Below are positions 5,153 to 6,174 of a DNA stretch of 6,174 nucleotides, piece after piece. The DNA is from Sulfurovum sp. (lineage in GTDB: Bacteria; Campylobacterota; Campylobacteria; Campylobacterales; Sulfurovaceae). The stretch lies in contig DYMW01000085.1 in assembly GCA_020721385.1 (NCBI GenBank), positions 1 through 6,174 of the forward strand. Direction: 5' to 3'. The notes beneath the pieces were generated by a model. That model was not told where the DNA came from and searched no databases. It saw only the letters and a list, made by a program, of their open reading frames with translations. Numbering within the stretch: the first letter of the stretch is position 1; each line of letters opens with the position of its first letter. Position numbers and translations under genes: made by a program.

Positions 5153-6174
5153 TGAGAAAACATTTAAAAATAGTAACCATTTCACTCTTTGCCGTTATAC
5201 CTCCTTTTGCGTATGCTCAAGAGGTAGGAACGCTCTCGGTATTTATGCTTAAGAGTGGTAAACCTTTGGCAAACAATGAGATTGTCATTGATGCTAAAAA
5301 AACGGTTAGAACCGATAACGATGGTTCGATTAAAATCACCCTAAGTGTGGGAGAACACCAAATTGAGATTTTTGGTAAATCTGCCAACAACAAGAACTTA
5401 GGCTATTTCAAAAAACCTGTCACCATTAAAGAGGGAAAAGATACCCAAGTGGTGGCATCATTCACCATGGATGAGCCTGAAATTGAGATTGATACCCCTG
5501 TTGGAGAACTCAAAGAAGATAAACAACAAGAGCAAAAAGCCAAAGGAAATGGAACCCTTAACGGTCAAGTGCTTACTTCTGATACCAAAGCACCTATTGA
5601 AGGTGCTAGAGTCTTTGTGAAAGGAACTTCTATTGATACTAGAACCGATGCACATGGTCATTTTTCGGTTCAGATTCCAGCAGACAGTAACGTGAGTATC
5701 TCCGTGGTTCACTCCGCCTACTCAGCACAAACACTCAATGACATCAATGTAGCCAAAGATAGTACAATTACCAAAACACTTAAATTAACACCTGCGAGTT
5801 TAGAACTTGAAGAGTTTGTGGTTCTTGCTCCTAAAGTTGAAGGAAGCATTGAGGATATTATGACCGAAGAGAAAGAAAGCAATGCCATTGCCAATATCTT
5901 AGGGTCTGAAGAGTTCTCTAAAAAAGGCGATAGTGATGCTGCCTCTGCATTAAAAAGGGTTACGGGGATTACCCTTGTGGGTGGCAAAAATATCTATGTA
6001 AGGGGTCTTGGGGAACGTTATTCCAACATTGAAATGAACTCCATGCCTCTGCCTTCACCTGACCCAACCAAAAGAACTGTACCTTTAGATATTTTCCCTT
6101 CAAGCGTCATTGGTTCACTCAAAGTTCAAAAGAGTGCCTCGGCAGATATTCCAAGCAGTTTTGGTGGAGGATAC
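5152..6174 (+). CDS. TonB-dependent outer-membrane receptor, N-terminal part (runs off window)
   Basis: 341 codons are open to the window edge, with no stop. GGAG at 5140-5143 lies 8 nt before the ATG. A signal peptide ends after AYA (residue 22). Two beta-sandwich-like domains follow, at about 26-108 and 134-213; each starts with GTL and carries RTDxxG (53-58 and 164-169). The second fits a carboxypeptidase-regulatory-like domain. EEFVVLA at 220-226 is a likely TonB box. The plug then runs from about 243, with GDSDAASALKRVTGI (259-273), VRGLGERYSN (283-292), LPSPDPTKR (300-308) and VPLDIFP (310-316), ending at SSFGGGY. These motifs are shared by proteobacterial receptors with large barrels. 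The barrel itself is outside the window. The substrate is unknown. The operon position implies it is the client of the adjacent TonB system. Confidence 0.92.
   Translation, partial: MRKHLKIVTISLFAVIPPFAYAQEVGTLSVFMLKSGKPLANNEIVIDAKKTVRTDNDGSIKITLSVGEHQIEIFGKSANNKNLGYFKKPVTIKEGKDTQVVASFTMDEPEIEIDTPVGELKEDKQQEQKAKGNGTLNGQVLTSDTKAPIEGARVFVKGTSIDTRTDAHGHFSVQIPADSNVSISVVHSAYSAQTLNDINVAKDSTITKTLKLTPASLELEEFVVLAPKVEGSIEDIMTEEKESNAIANILGSEEFSKKGDSDAASALKRVTGITLVGGKNIYVRGLGERYSNIEMNSMPLPSPDPTKRTVPLDIFPSSVIGSLKVQKSASADIPSSFGGGY

Noticed and set aside
5013..5252. 79-codon plus-strand frame across the TPR and receptor junction
   Set aside because: It runs out of frame through two well-supported genes and has no domain or start signal.
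5458..5987. Two minus-strand frames of 84 and 89 codons
   Set aside because: Both are antisense to the receptor N-terminal domains and plug, whose motifs are unmistakable on the plus strand.
1..6174. tRNA, rRNA, CRISPR array or insertion sequence
   Set aside because: The window is almost fully coding for one coherent operon. Beyond the leader array I found no spaced repeats, terminal inverted repeats, transposase motifs or tRNA-like folds.

Overview
The window holds one tightly packed plus-strand operon of seven genes. It encodes a complete type-2 TonB energy-transduction system (the Vibrio TonB2/TtpC kind) and runs into the outer-membrane receptor it probably serves. The DNA is AT-rich and the proteins are rich in Lys/Glu. 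Gene borders overlap or nearly touch. This look, together with the receptor and TonB sequences, suggests a Campylobacterota (epsilonproteobacterial) genome such as a Sulfurimonas, Sulfurovum or Arcobacter relative. That assignment is an inference from style, not from a marker gene.

Layout. Positions 1-87 are a short leader. It carries four 7-bp half-sites (TGTTACC, TGTATCC, TGTTTCC, TGTTACC) spaced exactly 11 bp apart, then a sigma70-like -10. Next come a secreted coiled-coil DUF3450 protein (88-858), TtpC, a long MotA/TolQ/ExbB-family protein with a periplasmic domain (858-2180), a short ExbB (2177-2812), ExbD (2793-3200), TonB (3207-3848), a secreted TPR protein (3863-5152), and the first 341 codons of a TonB-dependent receptor (5152 to the window end). 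No gap within the operon exceeds 14 bp, and I see no internal terminator apart from one odd hairpin inside the start of tonB.

How they work together. ExbB and ExbD should form the proton-driven motor in the inner membrane, and TtpC is a second motor-family subunit required in TonB2 systems. TonB spans the periplasm and pulls on the receptor plug. The DUF3450 and TPR proteins carry signal peptides and are probably periplasmic helpers. The receptor has two carboxypeptidase-regulatory-like domains, a candidate TonB box and a plug with an RGLGERYS motif. Its substrate cannot be read from the sequence.

Most interesting points: (1) the 11-bp repeat array has the geometry of a Pho box, hinting that an OmpR/PhoB-family regulator, possibly a PhosR-like phosphate-starvation regulator, controls the operon; (2) the C-terminal half of the DUF3450 protein and the periplasmic domain of TtpC align with each other, suggesting common ancestry; (3) a G7 tract in exbB could act as an on/off switch; (4) a perfect 9-bp hairpin lies at codons 10-17 of tonB.
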